Positions 17,358 through 25,884 of a stretch of 37,050 bases of DNA are shown in pieces; positions within the stretch are counted from its first letter, which is position 1; each line of letters opens with the position of its first letter. The stretch is from an uncultured archaeon. GTDB taxonomy: Archaea; Micrarchaeota; Micrarchaeia; CABMEP01. The notes below the pieces were generated by a model. That model did not search any database, was not told the origin of the DNA, and saw nothing but the letters and a program-made list of their open reading frames with translations. Location of the stretch: contig CABMEP010000042.1 of NCBI GenBank assembly GCA_902385155.1, positions 1 through 37,050 of the forward strand, given 5' to 3'. The position numbers were made by a program, and so were the translations under genes.

Positions 17358-19694
17358 TCAGCTCAGCGAAGGCGTGATCGAAGAGGCCTCGTGCAGCTCC
17401 TCCACCTCGCTGACCTCCGGCTGCGACTCCTTCCTCCTGATGCGGAACATCCTGCCGCTCGCCGCCTCCTTCATGTTCTCCTCGTGGGTGATGACGAACG
17501 TCTGGTCCACGATCCGCGGGATGTGGTCCCTCAGCGTCTCGGCCAATGTCTTCACCGCCTCCTCGTCGAGGTTGTGCGTCGGCTCGTCCAGGATGAGCCA
17601 GCTGAGGTTCGGCGTCAGCACCATGGCGAACGCGACGCGGAGGGCGAGGCACGCGAGCGCCCGTTCGCCTCCCGACGCCACTCCGTCCACGCTGACGAAT
17701 TCGTCGTTGATCTTGAACGCCAGCTCGTAATCCGATTCGGACGGCTGGAGCTTGATGACGCTGTAGTCGGAATACGGGTAGACTGCGGTCCATACTTCGG
17801 ACAGCGCCTGGTTCACCGCGTCGATCAGCTCCTCGCGGAGCGCGAACTGCGTCTCCACCACGGCGTTCGAGAACAACTGCAGCTCCTCTATCGCGGCGGA
17901 GTACCTCTTCACTTCATCGGCGTATCTCTCCGTCTCCTGCAGCCGCGCGGTCTTCTCCTTCACGAGCTCGGCGATGTATTTCTCCCCTTCCGCGACCCTG
18001 TCCTTCCTTCCATTCACTTCCGCCAGCGCGACGGTCGCGTCTTTCAGTCGCCTGTTCATCTCGTCCCAGGCCTTGTCGTCGAATCTCACTTTCGCGAGGT
18101 CCGCCTCGATCGAATGGAGCTTCGCGCTGATCTCGGACATGCGCCTCTTCTTGTTGTCCATTTCTATGATCCGTTCGAATGTCTTCGCGAGCTCCAGGTA
18201 CTCGTTGGCTGCGGAGTTCACCTTCTTCGACAGCTCATCCCTCTTCAGCCTGAGCCCGTCGATCTCCTTCTTCGCCGACGCGGACTTCAGCCCGCTCTCC
18301 CTCAGCTGCTCTTCCACGCCGGAATACTGCTCCAGCAGGTCCTGCACCCGTCGCGCGTTGTCCGCGAGATCCTTCAGCGATTGAATCGCCTTCTTGGACC
18401 GCTTTATCGTCGAGTCCGCCTCTTCCGCATCAGCGTGGGCCCTGTCGATCGCGCTCGTCTTGGCCTTCAGCAGGTCGTTGCGCTTCTGTTCCGTGAGCTC
18501 TGAATCGCAGACGGGGCACTTCGCCGTCCCTTTCATCAGTTCCTTCACTGCGCTCTCGAGCTGGGCCAATTCGGCGGTCCCCTTGGCGAGCGATGCGAGC
18601 GCCTCCGCGCCCTTCCTGTCAAGCTCCGCGAGCTCCTTCTGTATCTCCTCTGCCTTCCTGCTGCCGAGGAGGCTCTTGCCCTTGGCCGCGAGCTCCTCCT
18701 TCTTCTGCAGCTTCCTCTTCGCCTCCTGCTCCTCCGCCTGCAGCTTGCCTGCGGATGACGAGAGGCTCCGGTATGACGAATCAAGGGCATCAAGCTCCTT
18801 CTGCAACGACAGTTTCGAGGACGAGGCCGCATCAAGTTTCGCCTTCATCCCGCTCATGTCGCCTAACACGGGAGAGGACTCCACATCCCTCTTCAGCATG
18901 CCCAGCGTGTGCTGCAGCCCTGCCTTGTCATCGGAAAGCCTGCGGTAGGAATCCCTCTCTTTCGACATCGCGGAGATGCCGGTCTCGAGCTCCTTCTTCC
19001 GCCTGTCCGCCGCGGAGAGGTCCGATTCGATTCCCGTCTTCTCCCTCTTCAGTTCGGAGAGCTTGAGGTTGTGCTCGTCTATCTCTCTCCTTACTTTCGA
19101 CGGATCGGCGGTCCTCATGAACGATTCCTTGTCGGCCTTCATCGTCTTCAGCCTGCTGGCCGCGGTCGTGGCGTTCTTCCTCACAGTCTCGAACTTGTCT
19201 ATCCCGATGAGCTCGTCGATCTGCCTCTTCCTCTCCCCGCTCCTGAGCTGGAGGAAATAATCGATGCGGTTCTGCTCTGAGTATATCGCCCTGGTGAACA
19301 GGTCGTAGTCGATCTCTATCAGGTGGTGGATGTAATCGCTCACGCGCTCCGACTGCGGCCCCTCCATCCTCTTGCCGTCCTTGCGTATCTCCGCTTCCGG
19401 GACGCCCTTTCGCTTGATCTTCCGCGTGATCGTGTATTCGCTGCCCTTGTGATCGAACACGAGAGTGACCTCGGCCTGCGGCTGCTCGTCCGGCCTGTTC
19501 CTGATGAAGTCGGTGGTCTTCAGCCTCCTGCTCTGTACCGCGGGGCACGTGCCGAACAGCGCGAAGCATATCGCGTCTATGACGCTGCTCTTCCCGCCGC
19601 CCATCCTGCCGATGATGATGTTCGTCCCCTTGGCGAACCTGAGGGTGGATGTGCCGTGCGATCTCCAATTATTGAGAGTAATAGACTTCAGCAT
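17358..19694 (-). CDS. rad50: Rad50 DNA double-strand break repair ATPase
   Basis: MLKSITLNNWRSHGTSTLRFAKGTNIIIGRMGGGKSSVIDAICFALFG, zinc hook CPVC, VASGGERALACLALRVAFAM, LILDEPTHNLD. Confidence 0.96.
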   Translation of the reverse strand: MLKSITLNNWRSHGTSTLRFAKGTNIIIGRMGGGKSSVIDAICFALFGTCPAVQSRRLKTTDFIRNRPDEQPQAEVTLVFDHKGSEYTITRKIKRKGVPEAEIRKDGKRMEGPQSERVSDYIHHLIEIDYDLFTRAIYSEQNRIDYFLQLRSGERKRQIDELIGIDKFETVRKNATTAASRLKTMKADKESFMRTADPSKVRREIDEHNLKLSELKREKTGIESDLSAADRRKKELETGISAMSKERDSYRRLSDDKAGLQHTLGMLKRDVESSPVLGDMSGMKAKLDAASSSKLSLQKELDALDSSYRSLSSSAGKLQAEEQEAKRKLQKKEELAAKGKSLLGSRKAEEIQKELAELDRKGAEALASLAKGTAELAQLESAVKELMKGTAKCPVCDSELTEQKRNDLLKAKTSAIDRAHADAEEADSTIKRSKKAIQSLKDLADNARRVQDLLEQYSGVEEQLRESGLKSASAKKEIDGLRLKRDELSKKVNSAANEYLELAKTFERIIEMDNKKRRMSEISAKLHSIEADLAKVRFDDKAWDEMNRRLKDATVALAEVNGRKDRVAEGEKYIAELVKEKTARLQETERYADEVKRYSAAIEELQLFSNAVVETQFALREELIDAVNQALSEVWTAVYPYSDYSVIKLQPSESDYELAFKINDEFVSVDGVASGGERALACLALRVAFAMVLTPNLSWLILDEPTHNLDEEAVKTLAETLRDHIPRIVDQTFVITHEENMKEAASGRMFRIRRKESQPEVSEVEELHEASSITPSLS

Positions 19695-19772
19695 ACCGGC
19701 CCACACCGCTCGCGCGTGTCCTGCTCTTACTCTGATGCGCGAGTTTTATAGTTTTGCCCAGCTCTCGCGCCA

Positions 19773-19783
19773 GTATATATACT
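19773..19783 (+). promoter_or_regulatory. TATA box for the Mut7-C gene
   Basis: GTATATATACT, 25 nt before ATG 19803. Confidence 0.5.
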
Positions 19784-19802
19784 ACTGATGAGTAATGTAT
19801 CC

Positions 19803-20294
19803 ATGTTCCTCACGGATCTCATGCTGATCAAGCTGGGCAGGTGGCTCCGCATCATGGGCATAGCGAGCGAGAGCCCCGCCCCGGACGAGATCGATGACGA
19901 CGTCATAATCTACAAGGCGCTCAAGGAAGGGAAGATACTCCTCACCATGGACAAGGGCATGGCCCAGAACGCGGCCTCCACCGGGGTGAAGACGATACTC
20001 ATCCCGTCGAAGATGATCGATGTGGAGGACCAGCTCACTTACGTGATCAAGGAAGCCGGGATCCCGTCAAGCAAACTGCGTAACAAGGTGTTATGCACCG
20101 AGTGCGGATCGCCCATCCGGGACGCCAGGCGGGAAGAGGTGGAAGGCATCGTCCCCGAAGGCATCCTCGGCACCACGGACCGGTTCTGGAAATGCTCGTC
20201 CTGCAGCCACGTATACTGGGACGGCAGCCACTGGCGAAACATTCAAAAGACGGTAGCGAAAGTGAAGGCATGCATCTCAGAATCAGGAGCCTGA
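19803..20294 (+). CDS. Mut7-C RNase domain protein (PIN-like plus zinc ribbon)
   Basis: MFLTDLMLIKLGRWLRIMGIAS...ILLTMDKGMAQ...; CTECG...CSSCSHVYWDGSHW. Start 19803 favoured over 19788 by TATA spacing. Confidence 0.85.
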   Translation: MFLTDLMLIKLGRWLRIMGIASESPAPDEIDDDVIIYKALKEGKILLTMDKGMAQNAASTGVKTILIPSKMIDVEDQLTYVIKEAGIPSSKLRNKVLCTECGSPIRDARREEVEGIVPEGILGTTDRFWKCSSCSHVYWDGSHWRNIQKTVAKVKACISESGA

Positions 20295-21127
20295 AATCGT
20301 TCGCCGAGCTCGTGCGATTGGAGCACGGGCTGATGTACGGCATCGGGGTGTTCATCGGGGCCATACTGTCCGGATGGAATCTCGCGTTCTCTTCCGCGCT
20401 CCTGGTCGGATTCATCGTCTCAGTCCTGTCGGAGTTCGGGGCGTTCGCGCTCAACGACTATTTCGATGTCAAGGCGGACATCACCAACAGGCGCAGGGAC
20501 AGGCCGATCGTGAGGAAGGAAGTCAGCCCCGACGCGGCCATACTCGTCTCGATCGCGAGCTTCCTGCTCGCCAACGCGCTCGCGTTCTTCTTCCTCAACA
20601 GCGAAGCGTTCTCGGTGGTCTTCCTGCTGTCGATAGTCTCGATGCTCTACAACGTGGCGCTGAAGAACCTGCCGCTCGTCGGCAACCTGTTCATCGCGAT
20701 AACCATGGCGGTCCCGTTCCTTTTCGGCGGCCTCGTGATCGGGGGCATCGGCCAGCCCGCGGTATTCCTCTCCGCGATAGCGTTCTTCGTCGGTGCCGGC
20801 AGGGAAGTAATGAAGGACATCGAGGACGTCCCCGGGGACAGGAAGGTCGGCGCGAAGACCCTTCCCATCGTCATCGGGGCGAAATGGTCCGCCCGGTTCG
20901 CTGTCCTCTGCTACGCGCTCGCGATGTTCCTGTCCAGCGTTCCTTTCTTCACGTTCTTCTCCCAGAAGGCGCTGTACGCCCCGGTGCTCTTCACCGACGT
21001 GATGCTCTTGGAGGTCGCGATCCGCCTATGGGGCAACCAGAGTCCGGGCATCCTGCGATGGGGCAGGAAGCAGACCCTGTACGCGGTCGCGATAGGATTG
21101 GCTTCTTTCCTCCTGGCGTCGTTGTGA
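20270..21127 (+). CDS. UbiA-family prenyltransferase, probable digeranylgeranylglyceryl phosphate synthase
   Basis: VRLEHGLMYGIGVFIGA...NDYFDVKADITNRRRDRPIVRKEVS...GREVMKDIEDVPGDRKVGAKTLPI; start overlaps the Mut7-C gene by 25 bp. Confidence 0.88.
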   Translation: MHLRIRSLKSFAELVRLEHGLMYGIGVFIGAILSGWNLAFSSALLVGFIVSVLSEFGAFALNDYFDVKADITNRRRDRPIVRKEVSPDAAILVSIASFLLANALAFFFLNSEAFSVVFLLSIVSMLYNVALKNLPLVGNLFIAITMAVPFLFGGLVIGGIGQPAVFLSAIAFFVGAGREVMKDIEDVPGDRKVGAKTLPIVIGAKWSARFAVLCYALAMFLSSVPFFTFFSQKALYAPVLFTDVMLLEVAIRLWGNQSPGILRWGRKQTLYAVAIGLASFLLASL

Positions 21128-21144
21128 TTCTCATAAGGCCCAGG

Positions 21145-22872
21145 TCACTTGCGCCAGCGTCTCTTCTTCGTTCCTAATCTAGAATGCATCCAGATGGCGA
21201 TAAGGGTAAGGGCGCCGATCCCCATGATGAGCATGACGGACGCCTGTTCCTCTCCGGGTCGTGGCGCGGCCTGCGCCGCGCTCTCATTCGCCTCTCCCCC
21301 GACGACCAATGTCCGTGTCGTGTTCTCCGACGCGATCGCAGCCACCCTGTTGAAGTAATCGTCCATGTCCGATGCCAGCAGCGCTATCCTCAGCGCGGAG
21401 CTCCTGTCCCCCTCGGCGATCGTCCTCGCGTGGTTGGCCATCGCCTGCGGCCAGATCCTGCTGTAGTTGGCCGACAGCTTCTCCTGCAGCAGCGCCTCGC
21501 TCTCGTTCGCCGTGAGGTTCTCCGTGTCGAGATAGGACTTGACGTACGCGGCATCCACCAGGGACGCGACATACATGCCGGACTGGAAAGACGTCTCGGC
21601 GGATTCGAGATGGAAATCGATATCGGAGTTCACCCCTACGTCGGGGGACATCTCCGTGAGGTTCGTCAGGACCTCGTCCGCGTAATCATGCAGCACCGAT
21701 TCATCGAATGCGGTCTCCTCGTCGGGATAGGTGTATTCGTTCAGGTCGTTCGCCGCCATGCACCACTGCTTGGCGTTGAGCGTGTCGTAGTACGCCTGGA
21801 ACATCGATGACACGAACCCGTTGCCTTCCGGCACCGAGGCCGGGAGCCTCGTCTCCGCCCAGGCGTATCTCGCCTGCGCTGGGCCGATCACCTCGAAATT
21901 CTGCAGAGTGACATTCTTCACCACGAAACCGTTCAGGCAATGTTCGGTCTCACCATAGGACTTCGCTACGTTCTCTTGAGTGAAATCGGCGAACTCCTCG
22001 TCTATCGCGAGGGTGAACGCGGTGTTTGCCGCGGTGTACATCTGCCCTGCGGACAGCGCGCTCTCGGAGTTGATGAGCCTGGATTCGAAGTTGGCGCGGA
22101 ACCCGAGGTCCGATCCGTCGAGATTCGATCTCGCCCTCTGCACCATCCCCTCGGTCATCGCGGAAAAGCGGGAGGAATACCAATGGGTCAGCGATGCGTT
22201 CTCGTACGTCTTCTCCCCTTCCGGACTGAGCACAAGATTCTCCTCCGGCATCGCGGGGGAGGTCGTGAGGGCGAACGCTTCGTCGATGTCCCTGACCTGC
22301 GCCACCGTCAGGTTGTACTCCTTCTTCACCAGCAGCAGGCCTATCTTGTCGCTGCTGAGCAGCTCCGGGGTGATGAACAGCGGGACGCCCGACTTCGCGA
22401 CAGCCTCGGCCTTCAGGGGTATCCCTCCGACCTGGCCGATCGTCCCGTCGCTCTCTATCGTTCCTGTTATCGAGAAGTCGTCCCTCAATCCCTCGCCCGT
22501 GAGCGCGGACAGCAGGAGCACCGTCATCGCCCCTCCCGCGCTGGGCCCGTCTACATGGTTGACCCCGCTCGAAGTCATGAACCTCATTATCACGTCGCAG
22601 TCGTTCCGTCCGACGGTCGCGAACGCTATGGCCGCGGCGGTGCGTTCCGAGCCCTGGGTGTCGTATCCGACCGCGGGGTATATCGATGTGAACGCCTCTC
22701 CGTTGCCCGGCCTCGTCTCCACCCCGATCTGCACCATCTCGCTCATGTTCTCGTTGATGACGGCCGGGACGTAGAGCGTCCGGTTGGAGTTGACGCATTG
22801 CGCCAGCGAGAGCTGCGACATGGCGATGATGACGAACATAAGGATGCAGACATCGGATTTCATCTCACTCAT
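21145..22872 (-). CDS. Secreted/membrane-anchored Lon-like S16 serine protease (no AAA+ domain)
   Basis: N-terminal signal; S16 core VDGPSAGGAMTVLLLSALTG (Ser) and GGIPLKAEAVAKSGVPLFI (Lys); C-terminal TM VMLIMGIGALTLIAIWM. Confidence 0.85.
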   Translation of the reverse strand: MSEMKSDVCILMFVIIAMSQLSLAQCVNSNRTLYVPAVINENMSEMVQIGVETRPGNGEAFTSIYPAVGYDTQGSERTAAAIAFATVGRNDCDVIMRFMTSSGVNHVDGPSAGGAMTVLLLSALTGEGLRDDFSITGTIESDGTIGQVGGIPLKAEAVAKSGVPLFITPELLSSDKIGLLLVKKEYNLTVAQVRDIDEAFALTTSPAMPEENLVLSPEGEKTYENASLTHWYSSRFSAMTEGMVQRARSNLDGSDLGFRANFESRLINSESALSAGQMYTAANTAFTLAIDEEFADFTQENVAKSYGETEHCLNGFVVKNVTLQNFEVIGPAQARYAWAETRLPASVPEGNGFVSSMFQAYYDTLNAKQWCMAANDLNEYTYPDEETAFDESVLHDYADEVLTNLTEMSPDVGVNSDIDFHLESAETSFQSGMYVASLVDAAYVKSYLDTENLTANESEALLQEKLSANYSRIWPQAMANHARTIAEGDRSSALRIALLASDMDDYFNRVAAIASENTTRTLVVGGEANESAAQAAPRPGEEQASVMLIMGIGALTLIAIWMHSRLGTKKRRWRK

Positions 22873-22895
22873 TCCTTGCGCTGGACACTCCTAAG

Positions 22896-22969
22896 TGCGG
22901 CCGCCGGGATTTGAACCCGGGTTACGAGCTTGGAAGGCTCGAGTCCTAACCAGGCTAGACTACAGCCGC
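22896..22969 (-). tRNA. tRNA-Gly (anticodon UCC)
   Basis: Reverse strand gcggctgtagtctagcctggttaggactcgagccttccaagctcgtaacccgggttcaaatcccggcggccgca; anticodon loop CTTCCAA; CCA not encoded. Confidence 0.94.
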
Positions 22970-23027
22970 AGAAGACATCCCTTCTTCGAAGCTCCTTCTT
23001 TTAAATTTTGCCGGCGCATCTCCTGCC

Positions 23028-24110
23028 ATGAGCGGGTTCTTCGATGTGACCATAGTGGGCGGCAGCGCCATCGGCGGAGCGTCAGCCGCGGAATGCGCGA
23101 GGCGCGGCCTGAGCACGGTGATCCTCGAGGAGGATCCGGTCGTCGGGAAGTTCAGGCGATGCACGTCGATCTGCTCCGAGTCCGGTCTCCGTTCCACCGG
23201 CATCCCGTTCTCCGAAGCGACCCTCAACTACATCAACGGCGCGGTCATCCATTCGCAGAACGAGGACCTCACCCTGAAGCTCAGGGAGAAGAAAGCGATC
23301 GTCTTCGACCGCCAGGTCTTCGACGAGAGAAGCGTCTCCCGCGCGGTATCCGCCGGCGCGGAGCTGAGGCTCGGCAGCCGCGTCACGTCGTTCAGGGCCA
23401 ATAACCTGTCGACGTCCGAGGGATCCATCGGCGCGAAGGTCATCGTCGGCGCCGACGGCGTGGCGTCATCGACAGCGGCAGCATACCAGTTCCCGGTCAT
23501 CAAGAGGTTCGTCTACTGCTACGAGGCCGAGATATCGAACGCCGACGTTGCGCACAAGGATCTCGTCGAGGTATTCTTCGACAACAGGATGCTTCCCGGC
23601 TTCTTCGGGTGGATCGTCCCCGTCGACGAGAAGACTGCCCGCGTAGGATTCGGGGTCGACGATCCGTCGAAGATGATGAGGGCGAAGAACGATTTCTTCA
23701 GCCGCAAGGAGGTGTCGCCATACAAATCCGGAGACACGGTGCGGGATTTCCATGCATCGATACCGGCGAGGCCGAGGGCGTCGACGCAGAAAGGCAACGT
23801 GATCCTCGTCGGGGACGCCGCGGGGCAGACCAAATCCACGACGGGCGGAGGGCTGGTGTTCGGATCGCTCTGCGCCAAGGAAGCCGGAGCGAGCATCGCG
23901 GGACATCTCTCCGACGGCAAGGAGCTCGATTACGAGAAGCGATGGCGCAGCAAGTACGGGCTGACCCTCTCGCTGCACAGGAATCTCCGACGTCTGGCTG
24001 ACAGGATGGACGACTCGCTCATCGACGCCGCGCTGTCGCTCAACAGGAACCCGCTGTCGCTCAGCCTGCTGTCGAGGTTCGGCGACATGGACTTCCTGTT
24101 CAGGTTCTGA
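23028..24110 (+). CDS. Geranylgeranyl reductase family FAD-dependent oxidoreductase
   Basis: FFDVTIVGGSAIGGASAAECARRGLSTVILEED; VIVGADGVAS; NVILVGDAAGQTKSTTGGGLVFGSLCA. Confidence 0.88.
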   Translation: MSGFFDVTIVGGSAIGGASAAECARRGLSTVILEEDPVVGKFRRCTSICSESGLRSTGIPFSEATLNYINGAVIHSQNEDLTLKLREKKAIVFDRQVFDERSVSRAVSAGAELRLGSRVTSFRANNLSTSEGSIGAKVIVGADGVASSTAAAYQFPVIKRFVYCYEAEISNADVAHKDLVEVFFDNRMLPGFFGWIVPVDEKTARVGFGVDDPSKMMRAKNDFFSRKEVSPYKSGDTVRDFHASIPARPRASTQKGNVILVGDAAGQTKSTTGGGLVFGSLCAKEAGASIAGHLSDGKELDYEKRWRSKYGLTLSLHRNLRRLADRMDDSLIDAALSLNRNPLSLSLLSRFGDMDFLFRF

Positions 24111-24148
24111 ATCCTGGACGGATCATCGGTCTCTCGTCGCGTTCAGGA

Positions 24149-25717
24149 TCAGTCTCTTCTCTTTTTCCGACGTAGAATCAACGATCGTCCTGTCATCGCT
24201 TTCGGCTTGCGGATGCCCAGCAGTTCCAGCACCGTCGGAGCGATGTCCGTGAGGTCTCCCTTCCTTAGTTTTGCATTCCTGAATCCCGGATCCTCCGTCA
24301 CGAGGATGAACGGCACGTCGTTCGCGGTGTGCGCTGTGAGCGTCTCGTTCTTCTTGCCGAGTTTCAGTTCCGCGTTTCCGTGATCGGCGGTGATGATCGC
24401 CGCCCCTCCGGCGCCGATGGCTGCTGTCGCGATCTCGCCTATGCATTGGTCTACGACTTTCACCGCCTTTACCGTCGCAGGCAGAACGCCGGTGTGGCCG
24501 ACCATGTCGCAGTTGACGAGATTGCAGACGATGACGCCGTACTTGCCCTTCCCGATCTCGGATACGAGCCTGTCGCTGATCTCATGCGCCCTCATCTCTG
24601 GCTTCAGGTCATACGTCGGCACCTTCAGGCTCGGGATCAGTATCCGGTCCTCTCCCTTGTTCGGGGCCTCCACCTGTCCGTTGAAGAAGAACGTGACGTG
24701 CGCGTATTTCTCCGTCTCCGATATCCTCAGCTGCCTGATGCCCTTCCGCGATACGATCTCTCCGAGGAGATCGCGCATGAACGTCGGCTTGAATGCGACA
24801 TGGGCCGGCATCCCCTTGTAGTATTCGCTCATTGCGACGTAGTATATCTCCTTCATCCGTTTCCGTTCGAATCCCTTGAACCTCTTCTCGACGAACGCCT
24901 TGGTGATCTGCCTCGCCCTGTCGAGGCGGTAGTTGAAGAATATGACCGAGTCGCCGTCCTTTATCCCGTCGAAATCCCCGATCGCGGTCGGCCGTATGAA
25001 CTCGTCCGTTTCGCCCAGCCTGTACGCCTGCGATATCGCATCGCGCGCGGTCGGCGCCCTGCGCTCCGGATTTCCGGCGAGCTCGGAGTACGCCAATCGC
25101 GTCCGTTCCCATCTGTTGTCCCTGTCCATCGCGTAATAGCGTCCGATCACCGTCGAGATCCTTCCCACTCCCGTCCTGCGGATCACGCTTTCGAGCTTAG
25201 CAAGGAATCTGAGCGCGCTCTTCGGGGGGGTGTCCCTGCCGTCGGAGATGAAGTGGATGTCCACGTCCCTGAAACGCTCCTTCGCGCACAGTTCGAGCAG
25301 CGCGAACAGGTGGTCCTGGTGTGCGTGCACCCATTGGTCCTGGACAAGCCCCATCAGGTGCAGCCTCGATTTCCTCTTCCTGCAGTGGTCTATCGCGCCG
25401 ACGAATGTCCTGTTCCTGAAGAAGGAGCCGTCCTTGATCGCCTTGTTTATCCTGACGAGAGGGACGTTCGGGATCCTGCCGGACCCGATGTTCAGGTGGC
25501 CTATCTCGCTGTTCCCCTGGATTCCCTTCGGCAATCCGACGAACTCCCCGTGGGCCTTGAGCGTCGCATGCGGATACTCCTTCCACAGCGAGAGGAAATT
25601 CCTCGGCCTCGCCATGGCTATCGCGTTGCCTTTCCTCTCCTTGCGGATCCCCCAGCCGTCCATCACGATCAGGACGACAGGCCGTATCGCATCCTTCATA
25701 ATATCATCATTCCGCAT
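24149..25717 (-). CDS. gpmI: 2,3-bisphosphoglycerate-independent phosphoglycerate mutase (GpmI type)
   Basis: VVLIVMDGWGIRKERKGNAIAMARP...GNSEIGHLNIGSGR...NLVNCDMVGHTG...ADHGNAE. Start could be 25699 (MKDAIRPVV). Confidence 0.95.
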   Translation of the reverse strand: MRNDDIMKDAIRPVVLIVMDGWGIRKERKGNAIAMARPRNFLSLWKEYPHATLKAHGEFVGLPKGIQGNSEIGHLNIGSGRIPNVPLVRINKAIKDGSFFRNRTFVGAIDHCRKRKSRLHLMGLVQDQWVHAHQDHLFALLELCAKERFRDVDIHFISDGRDTPPKSALRFLAKLESVIRRTGVGRISTVIGRYYAMDRDNRWERTRLAYSELAGNPERRAPTARDAISQAYRLGETDEFIRPTAIGDFDGIKDGDSVIFFNYRLDRARQITKAFVEKRFKGFERKRMKEIYYVAMSEYYKGMPAHVAFKPTFMRDLLGEIVSRKGIRQLRISETEKYAHVTFFFNGQVEAPNKGEDRILIPSLKVPTYDLKPEMRAHEISDRLVSEIGKGKYGVIVCNLVNCDMVGHTGVLPATVKAVKVVDQCIGEIATAAIGAGGAAIITADHGNAELKLGKKNETLTAHTANDVPFILVTEDPGFRNAKLRKGDLTDIAPTVLELLGIRKPKAMTGRSLILRRKKRRD

Positions 25718-25854
25718 TCCCGGATCAAGCGTCCGTTGTCCGATTCAGCCTTCCAACCGGCCGGTGTCTTGCGCTCCACGGGTGATAACTAATCTACATA
25801 TCTATATTGCGCGCCCGCTTCCTTATCGGAACCTTGGCCATACTAGAAATAGAT

Positions 25855-25866
25855 AATATTTAAAAG
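25855..25866 (+). promoter_or_regulatory. TATA box for the giant surface protein gene (leaderless)
   Basis: aatatttaaaag centred about 24-25 nt upstream of ATG 25885. Confidence 0.6.
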
Positions 25867-25884
25867 CACGTTTGAGTTATCATA

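Noticed and set aside
17308-17793. N-terminal extension of the enolase ORF
   Set aside because: Overlaps rad50 out of frame; enolase homology begins at MKIRKVLAREILDSRGNP (17307) next to a correctly spaced TATA box.
17283-18503. 406-aa plus-strand ORF antisense to rad50
   Set aside because: rad50 on the minus strand carries all expected motifs; this frame is a shadow.
22895-23404. 169-aa plus-strand ORF (MRPPGFEPGLRAWKARVLTRLDYSRR...)
   Set aside because: Begins in the antisense of tRNA-Gly; a classic spurious 'RPPGFEPG' translation artefact.
24329-25792. 487-aa plus-strand ORF antisense to gpmI
   Set aside because: The minus-strand frame is clearly a phosphoglycerate mutase; the plus frame is an Arg/Val/Asp-rich shadow.
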